Position numbers and translations under genes: made by a program. From Blautia sp. Marseille-P3201T (GTDB lineage Bacteria; Bacillota; Clostridia; Lachnospirales; Lachnospiraceae): 64,000 bases of DNA. Below, piece after piece: positions 52,053-59,961 of this stretch; the first letter of the stretch is position 1, and each line of letters opens with the position of its first letter. The notes under the pieces are model-generated. The model did no database searches, had not been told where the DNA came from, and worked only from the letters and a program-made list of their open reading frames with translations. The stretch spans positions 248,001 through 312,000 of the forward strand of contig NZ_LT635468.1 of assembly GCF_900120295.1 (NCBI RefSeq). The letters run 5' to 3'.

Positions 52053-52180
52053 AAATACACTATTTAGATAAAAATTATTCACATTTTTTTCAAATTTAAC
52101 CAATCTAAAAAAATATATGCAGCTTGTTCGGAATTATGATAAAAAAGATTGTGTAACAGCGCAATTTCCTATGAAATCAA

Positions 52181-52226
52181 AAAAGACGTAACTCCGTAAA
52201 TTCACTTTACAAAGCTACGCCTTTTT
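52181..52226 (-). terminator. intrinsic terminator after the SARP-like gene
   Basis: Read leftwards, AAAAAGGCGTAGCTTTGTAAA pairs imperfectly with TTTACGGAGTTACGTCTTTT and is followed by TTTTGATTTC. It separates the regulator transcript from the fibre operon. Confidence 0.7.
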
Positions 52227-52230
52227 CAGA

Positions 52231-53448
52231 CTACATCACATTGATTTCATCAATATTATATTGTAGAATTACTTTTTTCGTTTTTCCTGACTGGTAAAAC
52301 CTGTCTTTCAGACGATTAACTACCATTTTTGCATCTTCGTACTGACAGGCAGGAAGCATAATCAGAAATTGATTTGCACTGTATCTGCAGACAATATCGC
52401 TGTTACGCAATCCATGAAGCAAAGTCTTTTCTAAAATATCCATGCCTTCCCTGAGGACACTCTGATATTTGTTCTGTTTCTCATAGGGACGCAAATCAAG
52501 ATACATACTTACCAGAGCCAGATGAATGGAAATGCCCATTCGCCTGCTGCTCCTTGCCTCCAACGCATAAATCTTCCGAAAAACTCCATATTCACAAAGA
52601 AATGCGCCTGTGGGAAGCTCCTTCTCTTTGAGCTGTTCCTGTATAATATCAATGTTGCTTTCATGCTCATGCTGACGTTTCTGCATCTCTTCATAAATTT
52701 CCTGCATTTCCTCAGAAGGCCTGACACCTAAAGTATCATACATATATTTCACAGTTCTTGTATAATGTTCTGCTGCCATTTGCTGCTTATTATCTGCAAC
52801 CAATGCGCGCATCAAATAACAATGAATTTCTTCATCTAAAGACTCAAAGCACAAGGCTTTTGTACAAAGCTGTTCCAGCTCCTGATACCTCTGTTCCTGT
52901 TCCAGCATTTCTGCCAGTTTTTTCACCGTTGCCAGGTAAACAGAATTCTGGTAAGTAGCTGTTGAAATAACCCAATATTCTCCTGAAAGCTCCGGCAAGA
53001 ACGTACCCTGATACAATTCAATTGCCTTTTCTCCCTTTTCAATCTGTGCCTCAATACTGCTTTCGCAAGTCATCTCTTTACAATACTGATGAAATTTCTC
53101 TGCATCTACCTCCAGTACGACTCTGGGGTTCCATTGATAAGTTCCCCGACCCGTTATAATAAAATCATAATCGCCCCATGTTTTCTTCAGCAGATTACGC
53201 AGACGATACATAAGATTTTTCAAAGCTCCTGCCGGATTATCACTTCCATCCTCCGACCATAACATCTCAATCAGTTCCTGCACTGTTAAACTTTTATCTC
53301 TGTGGTATACCATATAAGTCAGTAATCGGATTAACATATCGGAACGGATGTTTTCTGCAGTCAGTATCCCATTTTCATTTGCCATCTGGAATTTACCAAA
53401 TGTCTGTACGTTCAGTCTGGGATATTCTCCACCTTTAACTTTATTCAT
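52231..53448 (-). CDS. SARP/AfsR-like activator with BTAD domain and degenerate GGDEF tail
   Basis: 405 aa. The N-terminal OmpR-type winged helix (about 12-105) contains SLTVQELIEMLWSED and LKNLMYRLRNLLKK. The bacterial transcriptional activation (BTAD, TPR-like) domain (about 110-255) contains LEVDAEKFHQYCKEM and TRTVKYMYDTLGVRPS. The C-terminal part (285-400) aligns with GGDEF domains but has RYSANQF where RxGGDEF is expected, so it cannot make c-di-GMP and may be structural or a sensor. It lies upstream of two promoters with SARP-like repeats and probably activates the fibre operon. Start ATG 53448. Confidence 0.82.
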   Translation of the reverse strand: MNKVKGGEYPRLNVQTFGKFQMANENGILTAENIRSDMLIRLLTYMVYHRDKSLTVQELIEMLWSEDGSDNPAGALKNLMYRLRNLLKKTWGDYDFIITGRGTYQWNPRVVLEVDAEKFHQYCKEMTCESSIEAQIEKGEKAIELYQGTFLPELSGEYWVISTATYQNSVYLATVKKLAEMLEQEQRYQELEQLCTKALCFESLDEEIHCYLMRALVADNKQQMAAEHYTRTVKYMYDTLGVRPSEEMQEIYEEMQKRQHEHESNIDIIQEQLKEKELPTGAFLCEYGVFRKIYALEARSSRRMGISIHLALVSMYLDLRPYEKQNKYQSVLREGMDILEKTLLHGLRNSDIVCRYSANQFLIMLPACQYEDAKMVVNRLKDRFYQSGKTKKVILQYNIDEINVM

Positions 53449-53509
53449 AATCCTCTACTCTTCCCATAAATCTGGACTTATTTTATATAAATCACATAAT
53501 ATACCTATT

Positions 53510-53537
53510 ATTTTATATAGTTTTTGCCATTTTGCAA
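53510..53537 (-). promoter_or_regulatory. possible promoter of the SARP-like gene
   Basis: Read leftwards, a weak -35 TTGCAA (53537-53532), 16-bp spacer and -10 TAAAAT (53515-53510). No SARP-type repeat is seen here, so autoactivation is not suggested. Confidence 0.3.
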
Positions 53538-53544
53538 TACCTAA

Positions 53545-55333
53545 TTATACATTTATCCAGTCTTTCCTGTCTTCGTAGAAAGAATATCCTTTTTTTCCAT
53601 CCATTTTTACCGCATACAGGGCTTTATCCGCCTTTTCGTAAAGTTCCTCAAAGCTATTTCCTTCATAAGGCGCAAGCGCAATCCCAATGGATGCACTGAC
53701 TGCCACCTCTTTTTCTTCATATATATAAGTCTTCTGCATTTTTCTTGCCAGATTTGACGCACATTGCTGTACGTTTCCTCTGTTATTCGCATCCTTTAAA
53801 AAGACTACAAATTCATCCCCTCCAATTCGCACAATAATATCCGAAGCACGAAGGTTTTCTTTTAAAACAAGACTGCAGTTTTTCAGAACTTCATCGCCTC
53901 TTAAATGTCCCATGCGGTCATTAATCATTTTAAAATTATCTAAATCAATTAGCAGCAATGCTCCGTCCTGATGCTCACGCAGCTGTCTTTCTATCAGGCG
54001 TATACCACCTGTGCGGTTATATACTCCCGTGAGTCCGTCATTATTTGCTTCCTTTTTCGCAAGTGCAAATCGTTCCTGCTGTTTTTTCTTATAAGTATAT
54101 TCTTTTGTAATATCGTTTCTTTGAATTAATGCAATTTTATTTTCTTCATCGCAATAGCGGAATATGATTTCTTTTCTTCTATATTCTTTGTCGCCATTTA
54201 ACATTCCAAAAGAAATACAATACTCTCCCTCTCTGTCCAGACGCTCCATTGCATATTGTGGGTTCATACACTTTATGACTTTTTCCAGATCTTCCGAAAC
54301 CACGTACTTCTTTGCATAGGCTATCATTTCAGCGCAATATCCCCAGCCTTCCTGTGATGGCAGTGTATCATCATCTTCTTTTCCTGAATATCGGATATAA
54401 TAATCATTCTTTAAATCCAGATAATAAAAGTAATCGCTGTTTTTATATACGAATTTCTCAGCAATAGAATTTAAGATATGTTCCCTGTCTGTATTTCCAA
54501 ACACGATGTATATTTTATCGTCTTTTTTAGGAAGATATAATAACTTCATTTCAATCCACTGGAAAGGTTTGTTCGCTCTTTGAAAACGCAATTCTAAAGA
54601 TTTCTCTGTTTTTTCCAGAGCCAGCTGTTTTAAATAATTTATATCTAAGAGCTTTCTCACTTCTTCCTTTTCCGACTCTACGGTAAGTCTGTGAAAAAGC
54701 ACAGAAATCATATCCTCTATCCGGCAGATTTCTTCTTGATCTTCTTCCAGCGTCTTTAAAACATATACCTGTTTTGTATGCAAGTCCACTTCTACAATGG
54801 CTTTGTATAAATTAAGAAAGGCATCTAAAATATCATCTCTCTCTTTTTCCAGCAAAGATACTCTTTTCTTAGAGTCAATATCATAAGTAACAAATAACAG
54901 TGTTTTTCGTTCTCCTGCATCTACATAAAATATCTTTGCTTCTACCCAGACATTCTTCTTTAGAAAAAACAGCTGTGAACTTCTTCCTATCTTCAGGATG
55001 CACAATTCTGTGTGCAACTGAAAAAATATCCAATCCTTCCTCCAGCCTCAAATATTTGTCTTTTCTGTAAAATATAGGTTTCACTTGCAAACTGTCAATA
55101 TCAATCTCAAAAGCTTCTTCACACATTTCAACAAGGTAGGAAGAATATATTTTTAATTTTTTCAAGTCGATAATTTCATGCTTATCATCTTCACGAACTT
55201 CTCTTTCCATCTGGTCAGTTGCATCTTTGTGAAATCCCTCTATTCTCACCCCTGACTCAAATGTTTTCCCCCGATAAGCCCCACATCTTACAAAAGTCCA
55301 TCCCCTTTTCGGATGGTTCCACGGATAACGCAC
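53545..55333 (-). pseudogene. PAS-linked GGDEF diguanylate cyclase, frameshifted
   Basis: Two overlapping frames give one protein. The upstream frame (55333 to about 54965) starts inside a PAS-like domain (HPKRGWTFVRCGAYR, VRIEGFHKDATDQMERE) and reads HRIVHPEDRKKFTAVFS. The downstream frame continues KKNVWVEAKIFYVDAG through to a complete GGDEF domain with LIDLDNFKMINDRMGH, the RASD inhibitory site and VRIGGDEFVVFLKD. The switch falls at a run of six T residues (54964-54969 on the complementary strand); removing one T restores a single frame. The PAS N-terminus is also missing and the GTG at 55333 has no clear ribosome binding site. Slippage, true decay or a sequencing error are all possible. 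Confidence 0.75.
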
Positions 55334-55335
55334 TT

Positions 55336-55557
55336 CTATCTATTGTTCCAATCTGCATATCCCATATTCTCTTCTTCATCTGCCATTTCCATTGCAGAGT
55401 CCATCAGTTTAATCAGCTCAAGAGCGCTGCGAAAAGGAATTTCCTTCTGTCCTTCTATCCATTTCACAGTCCCCTGCCATGTATGATTTTGTCTGCATTT
55501 CATGTTTATGATAAATGTTTCTCCCGTATTCAGTCCCTTTTTATGTGGCAGTGACAT
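55336..55557 (-). CDS. small WQG-domain protein, unknown function
   Basis: 73 aa with a strong start (AAGGAGG, then ATG at 55557). The core FIINMKCRQNHTWQGTVKWI followed by FRSALELIKLMDSA resembles the C-terminus of the next gene upstream (TFISRLRSSWQGIVK, FESDLEFLHILYD). I recall similar small proteins from other Lachnospiraceae but know of no function. It sits directly downstream of the second SARP-type repeat and directly upstream of the broken GGDEF gene. Confidence 0.65.
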   Translation of the reverse strand: MSLPHKKGLNTGETFIINMKCRQNHTWQGTVKWIEGQKEIPFRSALELIKLMDSAMEMADEEENMGYADWNNR

Positions 55558-55592
55558 TTTATACCCTCCTTATATCTCAGTCTATTATTTCT

Positions 55593-55624
55593 ATTTTAAG
55601 TCTAAGCAGTCACACCACAGTCAT
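55593..55624 (-). promoter_or_regulatory. second SARP-type promoter, upstream of the WQG/GGDEF genes
   Basis: Read leftwards: ATGACTG, 4 bp, GTGACTG (55624-55607), 8 bp, -10 TAAAAT (55598-55593). Spacing is identical to the site at 52021-52052. It overlaps the last codons of the 146-aa WQG protein and lies 36 bp before the next start codon. Confidence 0.65.
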
Positions 55625-56042
55625 ACAAAATATGAAGAAATTCCAAATCACTTTCAAACGTGCCCAGCGTTCTTCCCTCTTCGTCTTTTACAATTCCCTG
55701 CCAGGAACTTCTCAATCTGGAAATAAAGGTCACGTCCCTTGTAACCACCTTTCCCTTTTCCTTTTGAATTTCCTCCTGATCATGGTACAGTTCCGGCTGA
55801 TGGCAATAAGAAGTCACCTGACTTTCTTCCTCTTTGCGGAAACTTCTGGACTTCCGGGAAGGCTGTGGTTTGCCGATGGTATCCAACAGTCTGTCTACTA
55901 AAACAAGAAGTTCTGAAACACCTGAAAATGCAGTCTCATTTTTCACTGCAATTCCGCAAATTCTCCCTTTCATATCCTTTTCATCTGTCTGCATTCCATC
56001 AATACATATTCGAAGTGTTGATACTGTATGTTCTACTCTCAT
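55602..56042 (-). CDS. WQG-domain protein, 146 aa, unknown function
   Basis: Start taken at ATG 56042 (AAAGGG, 6 nt upstream); the frame extends further but without a better ribosome binding site. The N-terminal half (RICIDGMQTDEKDMKGRIC, then SGVSELLVLVDRLLDTIGKP) and the C-terminal WQG motif (TFISRLRSSWQGIVKDEEG) are separated by a charged linker (about 65-100). The C-terminal part matches the 73-aa neighbour. The gene ends inside the second SARP-type operator. No catalytic motif is visible. Confidence 0.65.
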   Translation of the reverse strand: MRVEHTVSTLRICIDGMQTDEKDMKGRICGIAVKNETAFSGVSELLVLVDRLLDTIGKPQPSRKSRSFRKEEESQVTSYCHQPELYHDQEEIQKEKGKVVTRDVTFISRLRSSWQGIVKDEEGRTLGTFESDLEFLHILYDCGVTA

Positions 56043-56144
56043 AGTTTTCCCTTTCATCCCCTTTTTCCATAACATTCAATACTAGTAGCTTAACATGAAC
56101 GAAACATCTCTACAAGCTTATATTTCGACATTTTTCCTTTTGGA

Positions 56145-56173
56145 TTGACAAAGCAAATACAACATTAGATAAT
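56145..56173 (+). promoter_or_regulatory. sigma-A promoter of the type IV pilus-like operon
   Basis: Consensus -35 TTGACA (56145-56150), 17-bp spacer, -10 GATAAT (56168-56173), 33 bp before the first start codon. Confidence 0.75.
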
Positions 56174-56206
56174 AACTATATCATGACAAATCAGGAGGTG
56201 TACATA

Positions 56207-57133
56207 ATGAAAAAACAATCTGTATTTTTTCTTCTGTTCTGCTTTTTGATATGTGTATCCCTCCTTACTTCCTGCAGTAAATCGAAATCTTCCAAAAACA
56301 CGCAGGAAAACGAGCCCAGAGATTACACTCCAACAGTTCTGACTCCCCAGGCGGCGGGTACGTCAGTCTGGCAGGCTGAAAATGTGGTTGTTGATGTTTC
56401 CAATGCTTCTTCCGGTTACTTTATGGTGAAATATACCGGAGATATTCCCAAAGTCCGGGTACAGACCATTGCTCCGGACGGCACAAAAAATCAGCCTCTC
56501 CTTTCCATAGACGGAGGTTATCAGGTATTCCCCTTTTCAGGGGGCAACGGAAGCTATCAGATTAATATTTTAGAAAATACAACCGGCGATAAATATGCTG
56601 TCCTTCTTTCAGAAACCATTGAAGTAACTCTGTCCGATGAATTTTCTCCCTTCCTCTATCCCAACCAATATGTACACTTTACAGAAGAAAGCCAGGCTGT
56701 ACAAAAGGGAGCAGAGCTTGCAAAAGGAACTTCTTCAGATTTAGACGTAATTCAGAATATTTATACTTATGTTATTAAAAACATTACCTACGATGAGAAA
56801 AAGGCTTCTGAAGTTGTAGACGGATATCTCCCCAATGTAGATGACACCCTTTCTTCAGGCACAGGCATCTGTTTTGACTATGCCGCACTGATGACAGCAA
56901 TGATGCGTACCCAGCGAATTCCTACAAAGCTTGAAATCGGTTATTCCAAGGATGTCAAACATGCCTGGATCAGTGCATATATTGATGAAGTAGGCTGGGT
57001 TGATGACATCATTGAATTTGACGGTTCTTCGTGGACTTTAATGGACCCTACGCTTGCAGCCAACAACAGCCGAAAATCTGTCGGCAAATATATCGGGGAT
57101 GGAAGCAATTACACCTTGCAGTATTCCTATTAA
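56207..57133 (+). CDS. transglutaminase-like lipoprotein
   Basis: 308 aa from ATG 56207 (AGGAGG upstream). Lipoprotein signal with LLTSCS, a beta-rich region (about 45-155), then a transglutaminase-like cysteine protease core. Catalytic Cys is in SSGTGICFDYAALMTAMMR, His in DVKHAWISAY and Asp in TLMDPTLAAN. Such extracellular domains usually act as peptidases or cross-linkers of cell-wall or surface proteins. As the first gene of a pilus-like operon, it may process or cross-link the exported fibre; this is inference. Confidence 0.85.
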   Translation: MKKQSVFFLLFCFLICVSLLTSCSKSKSSKNTQENEPRDYTPTVLTPQAAGTSVWQAENVVVDVSNASSGYFMVKYTGDIPKVRVQTIAPDGTKNQPLLSIDGGYQVFPFSGGNGSYQINILENTTGDKYAVLLSETIEVTLSDEFSPFLYPNQYVHFTEESQAVQKGAELAKGTSSDLDVIQNIYTYVIKNITYDEKKASEVVDGYLPNVDDTLSSGTGICFDYAALMTAMMRTQRIPTKLEIGYSKDVKHAWISAYIDEVGWVDDIIEFDGSSWTLMDPTLAANNSRKSVGKYIGDGSNYTLQYSY

Positions 57134-57158
57134 AAATTTATCACAGGAGGCGAACTTT

Positions 57159-58211
57159 ATGAAACGCAGTACCTCACAAAAGCAGTTGTCTAATACAGAG
57201 CTTGCTTCTTTCTGTAATCAGATGGCGCTTATCTTAAAATCCGGTATTTCTTCCATTGAGGGCATTTCAATTATGTTGGAAGAGTCCGAAAACACCTCAG
57301 AAAAAGTAATTTTGCAGACCATTTATGATACTTTACTGGAAACAGGAAACTTATTTAAGGCGCTTGAGGTCTCCGGGGTATTTCCTTCTTATCTCCTTCA
57401 TATGGTGGAAATCGGAGAACAGACAGGACGTCTGGATGATGTAATGAAATCTCTTGCCCTCCACTATGAAAGAGAAGACAATATTTCCTATTCCATCCGA
57501 AGCGCAGTCACCTACCCTTTGATTATGATTTCCATGATGACTACTGTCATTCTCATATTAATTACAAAGGTTATGCCTATTTTCAATCAGGTATTTGCAC
57601 AGCTGGGACAGGAAATGACCGGCTTTTCCAAAGCTCTTTTATCCATCGGGACTGCCGTTAACCGGTATTCTGCCGTTCTCATTGCAGTACTTATGGTCTT
57701 TCTTATACTTGGAATTTATTTTGCCAAGACAACCGGCGGACGGAAAGCATTTGCTTCTTTTGCCAATCATATCCCTGCTGTACGCCGGCTCTATGATAAA
57801 ACTTCTTCCTGCCGCTTTGCAGATTGTATGGCGCTGACTCTGAGCAGCGGACTCAATCCTGATTACTGTACAGAACTTGCACAAAATCTCATTGAAGACG
57901 AACAGTTCCGTCAAAAGATTGATACCTGTCGTCAAATGTTAAGCGAAGGCAGCGAACTTTCTGCCGCACTTACCCGCACAGGCATCTTCTCCGGTGTCTA
58001 CGGACGCATGACAAATCTGGCTTCCCGTACCGGAGGTCTGGATACTGTTATGAGAGAAATTGCCGATAAGTACGAAGAAGAAATCGATAACCGTCTTACT
58101 TCCATGATTTCTATACTGGAACCGACACTTGTCATTATTTTATCTGTTATTGTAGGTATTATTTTGCTTTCTGTCATGCTTCCCCTCATGGGAATTATGT
58201 CCAGTCTGTAA
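57159..58211 (+). CDS. type II secretion/type IV pilus inner-membrane protein (GspF/PilC)
   Basis: 350 aa from ATG 57159 (AGGAGG 8 nt upstream). Two repeated T2SSF domains with AFCNQMALILKSGISSIEGI-like and CRFADCMALTLSSGLN segments, each followed by the EIGEQTGRLDDV / LASRTGGLDTVM motif, and three membrane spans. It is the platform protein through which the assembly ATPase works. The usual length is about 400 aa, so this is a slightly short member. The frame extends upstream into the transglutaminase gene but without a start signal. Confidence 0.9.
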   Translation: MKRSTSQKQLSNTELASFCNQMALILKSGISSIEGISIMLEESENTSEKVILQTIYDTLLETGNLFKALEVSGVFPSYLLHMVEIGEQTGRLDDVMKSLALHYEREDNISYSIRSAVTYPLIMISMMTTVILILITKVMPIFNQVFAQLGQEMTGFSKALLSIGTAVNRYSAVLIAVLMVFLILGIYFAKTTGGRKAFASFANHIPAVRRLYDKTSSCRFADCMALTLSSGLNPDYCTELAQNLIEDEQFRQKIDTCRQMLSEGSELSAALTRTGIFSGVYGRMTNLASRTGGLDTVMREIADKYEEEIDNRLTSMISILEPTLVIILSVIVGIILLSVMLPLMGIMSSL

Positions 58212-58223
58212 GGAGGAATATGT

Positions 58224-58553
58224 ATGAAGCGATTTCAAACGGACAGACAACCTTCTGTTTCACGAAACATTGTTTTATCTGTCTTCGTATTTTTCTTATT
58301 GATATTCTGCTTTTTTTATGGAATTCAGGCTGTATCCCGTACAGCAGACAAAACGGAAATGGAAACTCTCGAACAGGCAGTCAGAAGAAACGTAGTGCAG
58401 TGCTATGCCGCAGAGGGGCGTTATCCGGAAAGTCTGGAATATCTGGAAAAGCATTACCCGCTCCGCTACGATAAAGAAAAATATTTTATCGGATATGAAG
58501 CGCTGGGCGAAAATATTATGCCGGATATTACAATCATTTCCAGAAAGGATTGA
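58224..58553 (+). CDS. small pseudopilin-like membrane protein
   Basis: 109 aa with AAGGAGG before ATG 58224, one N-terminal membrane span (about 15-37) and a soluble tail (QAVRRNVVQCYAAEGRYP, ESLEYLEKHYPLRYDKEKYF) that resembles the extracellular part of GspG-type pseudopilins. There is no canonical prepilin cleavage site (G-F/L-xxx-E). Its position in the operon suggests a minor pilus component. Confidence 0.65.
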   Translation: MKRFQTDRQPSVSRNIVLSVFVFFLLIFCFFYGIQAVSRTADKTEMETLEQAVRRNVVQCYAAEGRYPESLEYLEKHYPLRYDKEKYFIGYEALGENIMPDITIISRKD

Positions 58554-58558
58554 TTTTT

Positions 58559-59041
58559 ATGAAATTACAGACACAGAAACGTCATGTGATTGATTTTATT
58601 TTTCCCATGGCATTGTTCTTTGTATTTGCGGTATCTGCTCTCATTGTTGTACTTCTGGCAACCCGTATTTACAAATCAACCACAGAAGAGTCTCAGGAAC
58701 ACTATACTTCTCGCACTGCGCTGTCTTATATCAGTGAAAAAGTACGGCAAAATGATGCGTCCGGCTCCGTTTCTATTGGGGAATTAGATGGGACAAGCTG
58801 TCTTATGCTGACATCCAATATAAATGATACAACATACACGACTTATATTTATGAACATGATGGAGCATTGAAAGAGCTTTCTGTAAAAGAGGGCACACCC
58901 CCCTCACCTTCTGCCGGAGAATTCATTCTGGAAACAGACAGCTTTCAGGCAGAAGCTCTTTCCCACAATTTATTCCGCTTTACCATTACCACAGAGAAAA
59001 ATAAGACGCACTCTGTGGTAGTAGGTGTAAAAAGCAATTAG
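58559..59041 (+). CDS. DUF4860-like membrane protein of the pilus-like operon
   Basis: 160 aa from ATG 58559 (AAAGGA upstream). One N-terminal membrane span (about 12-38) and an extracellular domain with SRTALSYISEKVRQND and FILETDSFQAEAL. It resembles DUF4860 proteins that I recall beside pilT-like genes in Clostridia. Function unknown; a minor pilin or assembly factor is inferred. Confidence 0.65.
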   Translation: MKLQTQKRHVIDFIFPMALFFVFAVSALIVVLLATRIYKSTTEESQEHYTSRTALSYISEKVRQNDASGSVSIGELDGTSCLMLTSNINDTTYTTYIYEHDGALKELSVKEGTPPSPSAGEFILETDSFQAEALSHNLFRFTITTEKNKTHSVVVGVKSN

Positions 59042-59059
59042 CAGAAGGAGAATGTGACT

Positions 59060-59452
59060 ATGAAAAATTATCGTACACATAAATCAAGTCTGTTCCTCAT
59101 TGAACTGATTTTGGCTATTGCCTTTTTTTCTCTGGCAAGCGCGATTTGTTTGCAGTTATTTGTAAAATCCCATCTTCTCAGTCAGGAAACAACCCAGCTG
59201 AATACCGGCATCAATCTTGCCTCTTCTGCTGCAGAAATTTTCCGCCAAAGTTATGGGGATATAAATTCTTATACGGAATTTTATGATGAAAATGGGGTAT
59301 CCTGCCAAAAATCAGATGCTGTATACACCGTAACACTTACTAAAAAAGAAACACCAGAGCTTGTTTCTGCCGTTATTGAGGTTCTGCTTTCAGAGGACAA
59401 TTCTTCTGTGTATAAACTTCCGGTACAGGTACACGTACCATATACATACTAA
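59060..59452 (+). CDS. type IV prepilin-like protein
   Basis: 130 aa from ATG 59060 (GAAGGAG upstream). The N-terminus HKSSLFLIELILAIAFFSLA has the prepilin pattern of a small residue followed by a hydrophobic helix with Glu at position +5, though Ser replaces the usual Gly before the cleavage site. The remainder is a short beta-rich domain. It is the best candidate for the pilus or pseudopilus subunit in the operon. No prepilin peptidase gene is present in the window. Confidence 0.7.
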   Translation: MKNYRTHKSSLFLIELILAIAFFSLASAICLQLFVKSHLLSQETTQLNTGINLASSAAEIFRQSYGDINSYTEFYDENGVSCQKSDAVYTVTLTKKETPELVSAVIEVLLSEDNSSVYKLPVQVHVPYTY

Positions 59453-59466
59453 GAAAGGAGAAAGAA

Positions 59467-59931
59467 ATGGAAAAGAAAAAATATCCTGCCGTTAATATCG
59501 GCTCTGCATCTATGCTTGTCATCTTTATTATTTTATGTCTTGTAACCTTTTCCGTACTCTCCGTGGCAAGTACCAACAATGACAGAACCTATGCCCAAAA
59601 TATTGCCAAACGAACTTCTGACTATTATGATGCCTCTAATAAGGCAGAAGAACAGCTTGCAAAAATTGATGAACTGCTTACAAAAGCTTATTCAGAACAG
59701 GGAATAACAGCCTTAGATAGCGAAGCAATGAAAAAGCTTACCTATCCTGTAGACGTTTCCGACTTTCCTGTTTTATCTTTCACAGTCCCCATAAACGATA
59801 CACAGGCATTGGCTGTTTCTCTCACCCTTCAGACCCCAAATGCCCCCGGAGATGGTTTTTATAAAATTACTTCCTGGAAAGAGATTTCTACAGACACCTG
59901 GGAAAATGATAAGCCTTTAAATCTTATGTAA
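59467..59931 (+). CDS. membrane-anchored protein of the pilus-like operon
   Basis: 154 aa with AAAGGAG before ATG 59467, an N-terminal membrane span (about 14-35) and a soluble domain with a helical segment (NKAEEQLAKIDELLTKAY) followed by beta strands. Not recognised by itself. Size, topology and position match the other three small proteins, so it is probably another structural component. Confidence 0.6.
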   Translation: MEKKKYPAVNIGSASMLVIFIILCLVTFSVLSVASTNNDRTYAQNIAKRTSDYYDASNKAEEQLAKIDELLTKAYSEQGITALDSEAMKKLTYPVDVSDFPVLSFTVPINDTQALAVSLTLQTPNAPGDGFYKITSWKEISTDTWENDKPLNLM

Positions 59932-59961
59932 CACATATACTTTACAAAGGAGATATTCTAT

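Noticed and set aside
51325-52071. 248-codon serine/threonine-rich frame on the + strand, opposite the tip pilin stalk
   Set aside because: Its low-complexity composition (SSGTSGVLAGSS-like) is the antisense of the 45-bp proline/glutamate repeat. It has no ribosome binding site and lies inside a well-supported gene.
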